Positions 9,320-19,278 of a stretch of 25,236 bases of DNA are shown here, piece by piece. The notes beneath the pieces are model-generated. The model was not told the DNA's origin. It saw only the letters and a list, made by a program, of their open reading frames with translations, and did no database searches. Every line of letters starts with the position of its first letter. Within the stretch, counting starts at the first letter, position 1. Source of the DNA: Thermomucor indicae-seudaticae (lineage: Eukaryota; Mucoromycota; Mucoromycetes; Mucorales; Lichtheimiaceae); NCBI GenBank assembly GCA_000787465.1, contig JSYX01000519.1:1-25236 (forward strand), in the 5' to 3' direction. The position numbers and the translations under genes are program-made.

Positions 9320-11266
9320 ATGGCTCGTCTTTACAAGTCAATGCTTGTTGGTAAAGCGATTCATGCGTGCGAGAGCTCATATTCAGCTTTGACTGTCGGA
9401 CCTTACCAGACCCAAAGAAGCATCCGCTTCCCGAAAACCGTCTTGAACAACCTAATTACCGGAAATGTTGTCACGGACCCGTTCGCTAGCTGCAAAGCAA
9501 TGGTGCAGTACGTTATAACGAGAACACCCTTTACGTTTCAAGTTCACGAATGCTTGACCCAATGTGCGAAAAGGGCATTCGGTTGCTGTACGTCGATTCT
9601 CGACAAATGTTGAACCTCGGCGCGTGTGGGTCATGACGGACGGTGGCATTCAATCAACCTTGTCTGGTCTCGCTCTTGGGAAAAGACTGAGCGGGGACGG
9701 CACGGAATGTCATGTCAAGACCATGGTTGCTAGCAAATGTAACTGCCGTTGTGGTTTTTTATTGCGAACGGTCCTTTTAACAACCTGGTTTACTTCATTT
9801 AGCCTTGTCCCTATTTCCAGCAATCATTCAAAAGTATCTAGTAGACTGGAGCCTAAAACGCTCGTCAGGTACAGGAATTGACACTGTGACAAGAAAGTTT
9901 GGCTTTTTTTTCTGATGTGGGACACAGGGTCAACCTGGTATCTTGAGCGAAAAGAGAAGGACGCGAATGATTTAGAGGGACCCGCTCCAGATTATGTTAT
10001 CTGCAGTGCCCCGAATGCCATCCCTGCCGCCTTGACGGTTGCAGGACGGTCTTCCAATGCATACTTGGGCAAGTTCCTTCATTATTTCTCGATATTGAGA
10101 CGGTTCCTGATAAATCTGTTGGTCCAGTGTATGTTGGCTTTCCGAACATCCCGTTTCTCTACTTTGATCAAGTCGTACTGCCTGCCTACGAAGCCAATGC
10201 TAAGCTAGGTAATTAAGAATAAAACATGGTTCACTCCGATATGACTCGTGACGCGAGAAACAAAAAAAGCTAAGCTGGGTCCTTATGCTCGGCAAAAGAA
10301 TGCCATTGCAACTACGGTAAGGTGTCATTAGTCGGGCGTCATATATTGTTGTTTAACCATGTGAAAAATCAGGCACCATTACTTAGCACGGAAATGCCAA
10401 ATGAGGTTCCATTGACTCGGTCACTGGTTGAACCTCTTTCGGCTAGCTTCACCGCCGTCGTGGTAGGAGGATACTCTCCGCAATGCAGATGGTATTCCGA
10501 AGACGCCAACTTGCTGATAGATAATATGCGGGTAATCTTACGAGTTGGATTGGGAGGTGAGAAAGACGTCATGGTGACACGTTCTTGCTATTCTTAGCGT
10601 ATGGTACATCATTTGCATGCAAAAGTGATCGTCGTCTTGACTGATAGGACCACGGACGCAGTGAGTTGTGCCGAAAACTGGTACCAGTGTTTGGTTCTTC
10701 GAGTTTCCCTGACACCTCTTTATTTTTAGGTCAAGGAAAAAATCAAGAAGGCTCTCGAAACCTTGGAGAACGTTACTATTTGGGACGCCATGGCTGAGTC
10801 GAATTCAAGTCTCGAACGTGTCCAAATATACGAGAATATCATCCACCATGCAGCCCGTGTGGTGCTTACTGCTGACTTGCATTACGCTGTGGCACACGCT
10901 GCTGCGAAAAGGTAACCTATCCATGGTGTAGGGGGAATATGTTTTCCCACAACCCCTCCCTCTCTTACTCAGCAATGGAACAGGAAACCGGTGTACATGG
11001 CCTTTGGCGACCGTTGTCGGTCTCATTTACTCCATTTCCATCGATGGGCTCGGGAGAAACATATCACTCGTAAACTGCGCTTAGACCGCAGTCGATCTTC
11101 TTCGCTCCGTCAACCCTACCACGACCCTTACAGTTACCTTGGAGAACATCCAGCTTGGGCAGATGGGCAAAAGGTTCTACGTGTACAGGAGAACTTGGAG
11201 TACGTCGCACATGAATTAGATGCATTACGACAAGAGAAAATGACCGGTAAACGGCGTCAGCCGTAA
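9320..11266 (+). CDS. ELM1-family protein with predicted mitochondrial presequence
   Basis: This belongs to the ELM1/DUF1022 family. The plant member recruits dynamin-related protein to mitochondria for fission; bacterial members are poorly understood and have a glycosyltransferase-like fold. The spliced protein is about 405 residues. The N-terminus MARLYKSMLVGHSVAVRRFS is basic and amphipathic, with an RRFS(T) motif typical of matrix-presequence cleavage. Family blocks follow: RRVWVMTDGG (26-35), APDYVICSAPNAIPAAL, VGFPNIPFLYFDQVVLPAY, FTAVVVGGYSPQCRWYSEDA, VVLTADLHYAVAHAAAKRKP and YMAFGDRCRSHLLHFHRWAR. I place nine introns. The first (9351-9573) is 223 nt, far longer than the rest; the fourth (10069-10127) is GC-AG with donor GCAAGT. 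The first exon is 31 nt, and its phase matches only the acceptor at 9573. I am confident of the family and less so of a fission role in fungi. Confidence 0.85.
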
Positions 11267-11447
11267 TAAAGCGAAGATCTTAATTGCACGCCGCCATGCC
11301 AAATGGGGATTGTGCCCCCGACCTGTCGGGTCGCCAGAGTTATCGAGATCTGCAAGGAAAAAAAGATAAAAAAAAGATGGAACAATGAAGAAAGTGTGGA
11401 GGTCATTCCCCCATATCCCGCATCATCGAGAAAAAAAGGCAAACAAC

Positions 11448-11455
11448 TATAAAAG
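11448..11455 (+). promoter_or_regulatory. TATA box of the small Cys-rich gene
   Basis: TATAAAAG lies 73 bp upstream of the ATG at 11529 and is followed by a pyrimidine-rich initiator stretch (ctatctctttttttctcattcc). This is one of the clearest core promoters in the window and suggests a well-expressed transcript. Confidence 0.55.
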
Positions 11456-11528
11456 GGTCATTTGCATTTCTCGCTATCTCTTTTTTTCTCATTCCCTTCT
11501 CTTTGGTCTGGCAAAGTCTTCACGGAAA

Positions 11529-11722
11529 ATGACTGCTACTACATCTTCTAGCGCCCATCACTTTAAGCAATATCATACTACTGCATTTTGCCCATGCTGT
11601 GGCGTTGACATCACTCGCTTCAGGTACAGTGCACAGAGGAAAAAGAAACGCGCGAGTTGAACATGTTCTCACGAACTCTCTTTCTTTTCAGTCATGAGTT
11701 CTGGTGCCGGTATTCGAGGTGA
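11529..11722 (+). CDS. Tiny Cys-rich protein (CPCC motif), unknown
   Basis: The ATG at 11529 opens MTATTSSSAHHFKQYHTTAF, followed by CPCCGVDITRF. A GTACAG donor at 11624 and a strong acceptor at 11691 (tttcttttcag) join in phase to SHEFWCRYSR and a stop at 11720-11722. The product is 41 residues with four Cys (CPCC cluster plus a late Cys) and several His, which could bind one metal ion. I do not recognise a family; the CPCC start recalls zinc-ribbon peptides. A good TATA box stands upstream. If the sequence after the second exon is itself an intron (GTGAAT at 11719), the protein could be longer, but I see no following exon before the convergent Sel1 gene. Confidence 0.4.
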
Positions 11723-11982
11723 ATCCAGTGTCCTCTCTTTTTGCTGCTATTATACCCCACCCTCGCTGGTTTCCCATCTATGCACATCCCATCTATCCAC
11801 GTATATATACGCGACAACCCGTCTATACATACGAACGCCTCTCTGCATAACTTGTATATATCTTCTCTTCCTTATTATAAAAGGCTTTTCGTTTCTCGTA
11901 TCCGGAGAACACGGGGTTACAAAAATAACGTCATTTTGTTTACCAAGAAAGAAACCTGTGAGCAAAAAGAAAAAACTCTGTT

Positions 11983-13678
11983 TTATTTACATGCCTTATC
12001 ATATTTAGGTTTATAAATCCACGAATTCCCCATGATACCACAACCTTGCTTATCAGCCATTCGGTAATATTTAGCCGCCTGATACAAGTCCTTTTTGACC
12101 CCATGCCCATGGTAATAACAGTGACCCAGGTCATTCTGGGCATCCGGGTCACCCAAATCCGCCGCAATCTTGAAAAAGTAGACGGCCGTTTCTTTGTTCT
12201 TTCGGCACTATATACTATCGATTAGAAAACATCGTCTTGAACACGGTATACATATACTTACCCCCCATCCATGTCGGAAAGAGACGCCTAGTTCATAGAT
12301 GGCCATGATCAGTTCACCCTTCACCGCAGAGGTGTTGACGGTACTCGAGAGGCTATTGAGATCCATGACGGCATGTTCGGCTGCCTTTTGGAGGTACTGA
12401 AACGCGGTATGCTCATTACGCTTACAACCCCATCCGTGCCGAAGCGAAACGCCATACAAGAACATGCCAATGGGCGAATCCTTGATGGCCGCTTGACGGA
12501 AACACTCGGTCGCTTTGGCTAGCTGACCTGCTTCATGGTACTTTATACCTTGACCGACCAGGGCCTCAGCTTCATTGGCTGGCTCGGGTTCCTTTTGCAT
12601 CTTCTTGGTGAGCTTGTTGGTAAAGTTACCACCGGAATAAGCGGCTGTGGGTGGCACGGTGGGCGATAACGGTGGTTGCTGACCGGTTGGTGAAGAAGGG
12701 CGCAGGAAATCGTTGGTACTGGTAGGTGGCAAGAGTGTATTGGGAGAAGGTGTATGAGGAGATCCGCCGCTACGAGAAGAGGCTGGGGTGCCGGGTGACA
12801 AATGTGGCGGTGCTGAATCTTGTTGTGGCTGAAGGTGTTGTTCTTGCTGTTCTTGGTGCGTCGGAGGCGCAGAGGAGCATGGCGTGGGTGGAATCACAAG
12901 AGGCGGCAAGGGCTGAGGATGCTGACGGTTACCCACAGGATGATGTTGATGATGATTTTGGGTTTGTTCAATAATAGCTGACGAGGGTTGAGGAACATTG
13001 ACAAAAGCCTGTTGCATGCGGACTGGTGAATCGGCATGCTGTACACGTGGTTGCTGCTCCTGCTGCTGACTAGATGGTCTCGAAGGTACATCGATACTCA
13101 AGGATTCGGTGCTCTCATCGTTGAAAAAGTTTAAAGACGGTCCCGATAGAAGGGATGTCGACGAGGGTGCAGCTGTCTGAAGGTACTGAGCACCGTAAAT
13201 GCTCTGAGGTGTCACATGCTTTTGCACAATGGTCGATGTATTGGGCTCTAAACAACGATATAGATTAACATCCTGCCATCAGCCGTAGTAATAGACCCTA
13301 GTAGAAGTATTACCGATATACGTCTCCCGCGAGACGCCTACAACTCGCTCGTTTGCATCCGGATCAATCAAGGACTCCTGCAAATTATAGGTGCTATACA
13401 CGCTAGCGTCGCTCTCACGGTAAGACTGACAATGAAATTTTCTCAAGTCATTGATAACTTTGTTCTTCTCTCTTTGTATCGTCTTTATTTTATACCTGAT
13501 GGCGACCATTCTGCGTCAAATACGCATCGTCACTAATAGCCTGTGTCGTTGCCACATGTTGCATAAGCAATCCTGTATCGCGGAATGATTTGCGCATTTT
13601 TAAAAACTTACGTGGAATGGAGTAGATGATGACGGAGCAGGTGTCGGGACAGTTCTGCATCAATACGTCATTATTCAT
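11983..13678 (-). CDS. Sel1-repeat protein with disordered N-terminus (Dsf2/Nif1-like)
   Basis: Sel1-repeat proteins are solenoid scaffolds; fungal relatives of this layout act in chitin-synthase activation, septation or cell-cycle control. The N-terminal half is low-complexity, rich in Gln, Pro, Ser and His. Three or more Sel1 repeats follow: ALVGQGIKYHEAGQLAKATE, GMFLYGVSLRHGWGCKRNEH, YELGVSFRHGWGCRKNKETA and NDLGHCYYHGHGVKKDLYQA. It closes with MGNSWIYKPKY, which I associate with the Dsf2/Nif1 group. Four introns fit in phase. The last runs from GTAAGT (about 12263) to tatatag (about 12209), cutting inside a Sel1 repeat (HGWG|CRKN). The start at 13678 is the first Met of the upstream exon; a second Met, 25 residues on in the next exon (MQHVATTQ), is an alternative. 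The ligand or partner is unknown. Confidence 0.82.
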
Positions 13679-14213
13679 TTGTCGTCAATTACGCAACCTG
13701 TTTATGAGGTATAATAAATACCTCGAGTTAGGCATGGTATACGAGCTAGACTCGTATTTCTGAGCGTTGGTATATTGAGTACGTTGGGTAATTGAATCAA
13801 ACATATTATAACCAGACAAGATTATAGATAAAATTATTGCATGATCTGGTTGTCGGCAGCCACACGAAGAGGAAAAGAGAAAGGAAAGAATAAAAGGAGA
13901 GGAAGGACCTTAAAGTTAACTTTTCTCTCTCGAATGGAGAGGGGACGCGCTTAAATTTGTGCGCGCCTAATTTTGACGACCGAGCGGGCTGCACAACAGC
14001 CTTTTTTGGTTTCGTTGGTACGACAACAATATGTGAGCACGCATGTGCAATGGATCAACTTGTAACAATATACATATTACCTAAACGCAGATCGCCAGCA
14101 CAAGCATGATGCTGGTGTGCAATTGCATCTGCATTAATAAACTCAGAGAGCAAAGAGCAGATGCGAATATGTAGTAAGCTGAATGAAAACGAGAGAGTGG
14201 ATCGACCACAGAC
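13679..14213. other. Intergenic region, promoter of the Sel1 gene
   Basis: This is the spacer upstream of the Sel1 gene, with a purine-rich run at 13865-13910 (gaagaggaaaagagaaagga) and a GC-rich island near 13945-13970. No conserved coding sequence is recognised. Confidence 0.45.
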
Positions 14214-15091
14214 TCAAAGCGGAGCTTCTTCAATGCTCGTCTCTCTGTCTTCCATTGCCACCACATACTTATCATTGCCGGTTTCAAAGCTTGTCTTTTG
14301 TGCTGAAGGCACATTAGGTTCGCGTTTAGCCAACTTAGCATTAAAGTCGATAAGCATTGCCCTACTCGTTTGCACAGGCTTGAAATATGTAGATAATGCT
14401 GATGTGGCTCACCTGAGCTGCTTGGAACTTTGTTGACGTTAGTATCTTTATCAAACCATTAGGAATATCATTCACTCTTGCAAAGCGTCTTTTGCTCACA
14501 CTAGCGTGGTGGTCGCTTTTCCCCGAGAATTCTTGTCCATCGCTTGCCGAATAATTTACAATGCCTGTTCCTAGGAGCTTTGGACAAAACGATATTTCAA
14601 GCATCCGAAACGCATCTTCGTGCACACAGTTACGAGCCTACGGAATGAAGTTTTCGCTGCTGCAGCTAGATTCTTCCATTTAGAACTAACAATGCGTTTC
14701 GGCTTATCAGCGGACACAATTGTGGCATAGCTTTCATTGCCATTAACGTTTGGCATAATGCGTTGCAATTGCATGTGAAGCGTCTTGAGTGGTACTATGC
14801 AAGTACGCACATGTAAAGTGCCCTCCACATTCTTTAAAGCAGGTGTATGGCAATGATTTAGGATGAGGTCCTTAACCAACGCTACTTCTCCCAGATCGAA
14901 CCGCTACTTGCAATATCTATTCCGCTTGCAATATATACAAGTTCATGTTTGACTCTATTGCCATTAGGCACAAAGCAAGTATTCAACACAACCGTCGTTA
15001 GACCTCTCAATTCGGTTCGGTGTCTGCCTTGTGCAGCTGTCACGGGAAAAAGGAGTCTAGTATATAGATAGCTTCAGGCACGTGGTATCAT
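14214..15091 (-). CDS. Possible orphan gene directly behind P5CDH
   Basis: I do not recognise this protein. From ATG 15091 (MIP), five exon blocks join in phase through four inferred introns of about 45, 35, 56 and 34 nt. The blocks read AQGRHRTELRGLTTVVLNTC, LRFDLGEVALVKDLILNHCH, LQRIMPNVNGNESYATIVSA, KSDHHASVSKRRFARVNDIP and KLAKREPNVPSAQKTSFETG, ending EEAPL and a stop at 14214-14216. Supporting points are consistent phase across all four junctions, polypyrimidine tracts at some acceptors and a TATAAATA box 59 bp upstream of the ATG. Against it, two introns are shorter than the usual 45-75 nt of this window, donors are mixed (GTGCCT, GTATAT), and no family is known. It could also be a decayed gene. 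No signal peptide or membrane span is visible. Confidence 0.3.
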
Positions 15092-15149
15092 TTAAAGAAA
15101 CCCTTTATTTTTAGCCTTGGAGCACGCGCGCCCTTGTCCTATACTTATT

Positions 15150-15157
15150 TATTTATA
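15150..15157 (-). promoter_or_regulatory. TATA box overlapping the P5CDH stop codon
   Basis: TATAAATA on the minus strand contains the TAA stop of the P5C dehydrogenase gene (15153-15155) and lies 59 bp upstream of the candidate orphan ATG at 15091. It could be the promoter of that gene, or simply AT-rich 3' sequence. Confidence 0.3.
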
Positions 15158-17079
15158 GCAAATTGGATGGATAAATGAAATCTTCAATCGGCACAAAGTT
15201 CTCCTTGATGCTACGAGTGGATACGAATCGAACAAGAAGCGAGAAACTGCCTGCCTTGTCGTTCGTACCGGAGGCACGACCGCCACCAAAGGGCTGCTGA
15301 CCCACGACTGCGCCCGTGCACTTGTCGTTAATATAAAAGTTGCCTGCGGTGTGACGAAGGAGATTCGTGCCGGCCACGATGGCCTCGCGGTCCCGTGCAA
15401 AGATGGCTCCCGTCAAACCAGACTCTGTCGTGTCGCCAATCAGCTTACAGGTCTTTTCAAAGTCACCGTCCTCATAAACATAGATGGTCACCACCGGGCC
15501 AAAGATTTCTTCGGTCATTGTCTTGCTCAAGGGGTCCTTGGTCACAATGATGGTTGGCTCGATAAAGTAGCCGACCGAGTCGTCACACTTGCCACCCGCA
15601 ACGATCTGGCAGTTATCGTCGGACGCGGCATGCGCAATATAACCCCTGATCTTGTCAAACGCAAACTTGTTAATGACCGGACCCATAAAGTTTGTGAAAT
15701 CTTGCGGTGGACCCTGTTTGACCTTGGCGTGTTCTTCCAGGATATGTTTCATAAACTCCTTGTACAAGCATTCCGGAACGTAGACGCGACTGGCAGCTGA
15801 GCATTTTTGGCCTTGATACTCGAATGCGCCACGAATCGTCTGCAGGGCGGCGTGACGCACACCGTCTGGGCTGTCAGCGACGCTCTTGTGAAGGATGTGA
15901 TAATTCTTGCCGCCCGTCTCACCGACAATACGAGGGTAACACTTGTACTTGTCAATGTTATTGCCAATCTCTTTCCACAGTTTGCGAAAGACGGCCGTGG
16001 ATCCCGTGTAGTGAAGGGATGCAAAGTCCTCGTGCTCAATGGCCGCTGCGCATATTGCTTCGGCTGGACCAGGTACGAATTGGATCACACCGGGCGGAAG
16101 GCCTGCCTCCATCAAGAGCTCGAAAGTCAGGTAGTTGGAGTAGACGGCGGACGGTGAAGGTTTCCAGAGAACCACGTTGCCCATCAATGCTGGCGCAGAG
16201 GCAAGGTTGCCCCCAATAGCGGTAAAGTTGAACGGTGACACGGCCAACACAAAGCCATCCAGCGCACGGTACTCTAGTCTGTTCCAAGATCCTGGTGCGT
16301 TCTTGGGCGGTTGCTGATGGTACAGTTCTTCGGCATATTTGCAATTGAATCGCCAAAAGTCGCAAAGTTCGGCTGCTGCGTCAATTTCTGCTTGCCAAAT
16401 GTTTTTGCCTTGACCCAACATTGTGGCTGCCATCAACTTGTATCTGTTTATTATAAAACGTTAGGGCGTAAGCGCGGTTCTCCCGAATCGCTCTATATGT
16501 ATATATTACCTGTATTTGCTGGATAAAAGATCGGCTGCTTTTAGAAAGACTGCTACCCGGTCATGGAATGGAAGACTCTCCCACTTATCCTTTGCTGCCA
16601 TTGCACCCTCAATCGCCTGCCAAACAAAAGAGATTTATTCTATGTCACAAGCCTTTTCTTTGATAGCGTTTCTACCTTTTTAATCAAAGACGCGTCTGCT
16701 TCGTGGCAAGTGCAAATAGACGTCTTGTGCTCTGACGGATTAAGTTGCTTGGCCGTCTTCCCAGAGTAGATCTATCGTCATAAAGAATCAATAGGAGTCA
16801 TTACTTTATTTGTCGACCATTCTTCTAGTCTTCGGACCTTTTGGCCATTGATCACCAACGGAACCTCGATAGTGCCTTGAGCACGCATTTCATCCAGCGC
16901 TTCTTGGAGCTTTTGTCGCTCGGGCGACCCAGGCGCGTAGCTTTTCTATATCGCAATCGACAGTGAGACAGGGTATCTTTTTCTTGTGAGGTTTGGCTTG
17001 AGTACCGTACCATCGGTTCATTTTCAATAACTGGAAGCTTAAAGTGAGCCAACATAGGCGTTTGCAGTGCGCTTGACAT
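15153..17079 (-). CDS. PUT2: Delta-1-pyrroline-5-carboxylate dehydrogenase (ALDH4 family)
   Basis: This mitochondrial-matrix enzyme oxidises glutamate semialdehyde/P5C to glutamate with NAD+, the second step of proline breakdown. The spliced protein is about 559 residues (human ALDH4A1 is 563). The start MSSALQTPMLAHFKLPVIEN leads to KSYAPGSPERQKLQEAL and VPLVINGQKV, matching the family N-terminus. The ALDH core carries the active-site Glu in VGETGGKNYH (about 305) and the catalytic Cys in YQGQKCSAASR (about 344). SPFNFTAIGG, WKPSPSAVYSNY, EIFGPVVTIYVY and QQPFGGGRASGTNDK are also present. Four introns near the 5' end have matched phases; everything from about 16436 to the stop is one exon. 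A TATATAAA lies 42 bp upstream of the ATG. It diverges from the perilipin gene across 553 bp. The N-terminus is not strongly basic, so import would rely on a weak presequence. Confidence 0.95.
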
Positions 17080-17632
17080 GATGAAGAAGCGGCACGGCTC
17101 ATCTTCCTTGCCTGCCTTCCTTTATATATGTATCCACAGGGGATGCTTCGCCCTTGCATGCTTCAAAGAAGGAGAAAAATAATAACGTCAAATTGACACC
17201 TCATTCCCGCGTGACTAACAAGCAAATTTGCCTTCTATACAGTCGCTCATTGGTCGAACCCTTGCTGGGTCCTGTCTTCAACATAACACTGATACCTCAA
17301 ACTTTCGGTAGCAAAGCCCAATCGCATGCACGATCTTTCGGAGAATCATCTTTGGTTCACGCAACAATGACAAGAAAACGATACGCAGCTTATCTTCTGC
17401 TTTTACAGTGTTATACTTGAACAGTTCGTGTACATTGCACATTGATTACAGTACGGATCTTATAGTAACTGCTTGGGGCAATGGGATTACCGAAATCATC
17501 AAGTCCGACAGGTTACACAAATCATGATATCTTCAAATACCGCCATTTTCACATGAAAAAAGTCGTCAAAAAGACGAAAAGAGCACGATTCCTTTTCTTC
17601 TTTCGTTCGTATCTTTTCTCGTTTACAGAACA
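17080..17632. other. Divergent promoter region of P5CDH and perilipin
   Basis: These 553 bp separate two divergent start codons. I see a TATA box for P5CDH (listed separately) and a pyrimidine-rich stretch just before the perilipin ATG (ccttttcttctttcgttcg). The open frame at 17154-17420 has no recognisable domain. Confidence 0.6.
17121..17128 (-). promoter_or_regulatory. TATA box of P5CDH
   Basis: TATATAAA on the minus strand lies 42 bp upstream of the P5CDH ATG. The leader would be short. Confidence 0.45.
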
Positions 17633-18694
17633 ATGAGTAACAGGTTTGAAGTGCTGGAAAGTGATGTTGCTGGTCCGTCTACAGGTATACATGTTTAGTA
17701 TAAAAGGGTTCGAAAAGAGAGAGAGTGCTAACTCGTTGCAGCAGCGGCAGGAGACGAAAAGCCAAGCAGTGGTTTCTGGGCCCGTTTATCAACGCTACCT
17801 GTTGTGCACGACAGTCTAGAAAAGGCGTATCGGTATGTGAACGATAGAGCTCTTGGGCGATATGCACTGCGACAAGCCGAGACAACGTGGAACATGGCTG
17901 CGTCCATGACCCCATCGACAGCCCAAGCGTATCTGCAGAAAGCTGATGCTCTTGGCTGTCGCTCCCTGGAAATACTGGAGAACCGTTTCCCTGTAGTTCG
18001 GCAGCCGACCGACCAGCTTGTGAACTCTGTCAAACAGTCGCCTGCTCAAGTACGTGAACGTCTCTTATCTACGGTGGAATCGCTGGTGGACCACTGGTTG
18101 CCGCCAAGCAACGGCAAACAAGAAGAAGAAAAGGCCAAAGCACCCAAAGAGCGACTGTATGAGCTTTCACGTCGTGTATACCAAAAAGCCGACTTGGTCA
18201 AGCTGGCTGAAACACGGCAGGTGCTTCAGGAAAAAGCGGCCGGTATTGCTTGCCTCAATGACGCCTTGCATAGCCTGGTCGAATATTCTCGTCTTCAACT
18301 CAAGGGTAGCTACGAATCGACGCAGGCAGCAGCCAATCAGCGTATGCTTGATCTGACCACGGAACTGATCGCACGGCTCGATGCACTTTACGCCTACGGC
18401 AAATCGACAAGACTTCCGGATGCCATTCAAACACGGCTTGAACCGGTCTTTGCGTTTGTTGGCCAGGAATATGATATTATCCGGACCGAGGCTCTCAAAC
18501 CAGATTTGGCGCCCTTGCAAAAGGCCTCGAATATCGTTACGCTCACTCGTGCGCACGTCTTGCCCTTGTTACGAAAGTCGATTGATGGTATTCAGGAACA
18601 GCTTCGCTATTATACTGTGTATGCCAATGTGTCCAAGGACAAGTTTATGATGGAAATCAGAGATCAGTTGCATGCTCTTGGTATTTCCGCATAA
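17633..18694 (+). CDS. Perilipin-family lipid-droplet protein
   Basis: Perilipins coat lipid droplets and control access of lipases to stored triacylglycerol. The spliced protein is about 334 residues. MSNRFEVLESDVAGPST is followed by a short Ala-rich linker and the PAT-like block FWARLSTLPVVHDSLEKAYR (about 30-49), then GRYALRQAETTWNMAASM, amphipathic 11-mer-type helices (ALGCRSLEILENRFPVVRQP), LYELSRRVYQKADLVKLAE, and a C-terminal helical bundle ending MEIRDQLHALGISA. The one intron is 17685-17741, with a tandem acceptor (gcagcag) that could add or drop one Ala. Length and layout match fungal perilipins. It would fit an oleaginous lifestyle, with the acyl-CoA thioesterase gene in the same window, though they are not adjacent. 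Confidence 0.85.
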
Positions 18695-19278
18695 AAAGAA
18701 AAGAGGCTTTATGTAAACAACTCTTCTCCCCTCTCCATTCTTTTGCATCTTTCATTTAATAGCATCACTTCTCTGCACTGTATGATATACTTGGAAAATA
18801 ACATCGCTTAGCACTCATACGGATTCGCTTGAATGGTTGCTCTGAGAGCGGGCGTCCTTACACTGATGGCTTTCGGTCATATGGAAATAGTACTGTGAGC
18901 TTGGTTATGTGCGACAACTGATGGACTTGTTATATTTGCCACAGCTCTTGCTTGATGGCGTTTAATAGCAGTGATCAATATCATCCACTACCGTTCTTCT
19001 GTACGTTTTCGATTTCCCTTTTACATTACGCGTAATTGATAGTTTTGATGTCCATATTTTATTTCTTGGAGCAGTACAAAGGTTTCTCAGAACTGATAAA
19101 ATATCCGTCTAGTGGTCTTATGTGAGTCTACAGAACGTGGTCCTGGGACTCTGCATTGGCATGTCAAAAAAGGCTAGGGAAACCGGAACCAAGTCACTGC
19201 AGCAAGCCACTTTTTGTCCCACACCTTGCGGTTAGAAAAAAGCATAACCTTTGTAAATAACCACGAAAGCCTGTAATA
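18695..19278. other. Spacer between perilipin and TIM8
   Basis: About 580 bp of 3' flank of perilipin and promoter of TIM8. I see no open frame with recognisable content, no tRNA and no repeat. Confidence 0.55.

Noticed and set aside
11268..11360. Possible tRNA or structured RNA after the ELM1-like gene
   Set aside because: Short hairpins exist (CCCGACCTGTCGGG at 11317-11330; GGGG/CCCC nearby), but no T-arm consensus, anticodon arm or acceptor stem can be drawn. A transcript 3'-end structure is as likely.
14161..14436. Plus-strand 91-codon frame in the spacer behind P5CDH
   Set aside because: Its sequence is better explained as antisense to the candidate minus-strand orphan gene, which has matching splice phases.
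15351..16219. Long plus-strand frames opposite P5CDH
   Set aside because: They are antisense shadows of the conserved ALDH exon, with no domain of their own.
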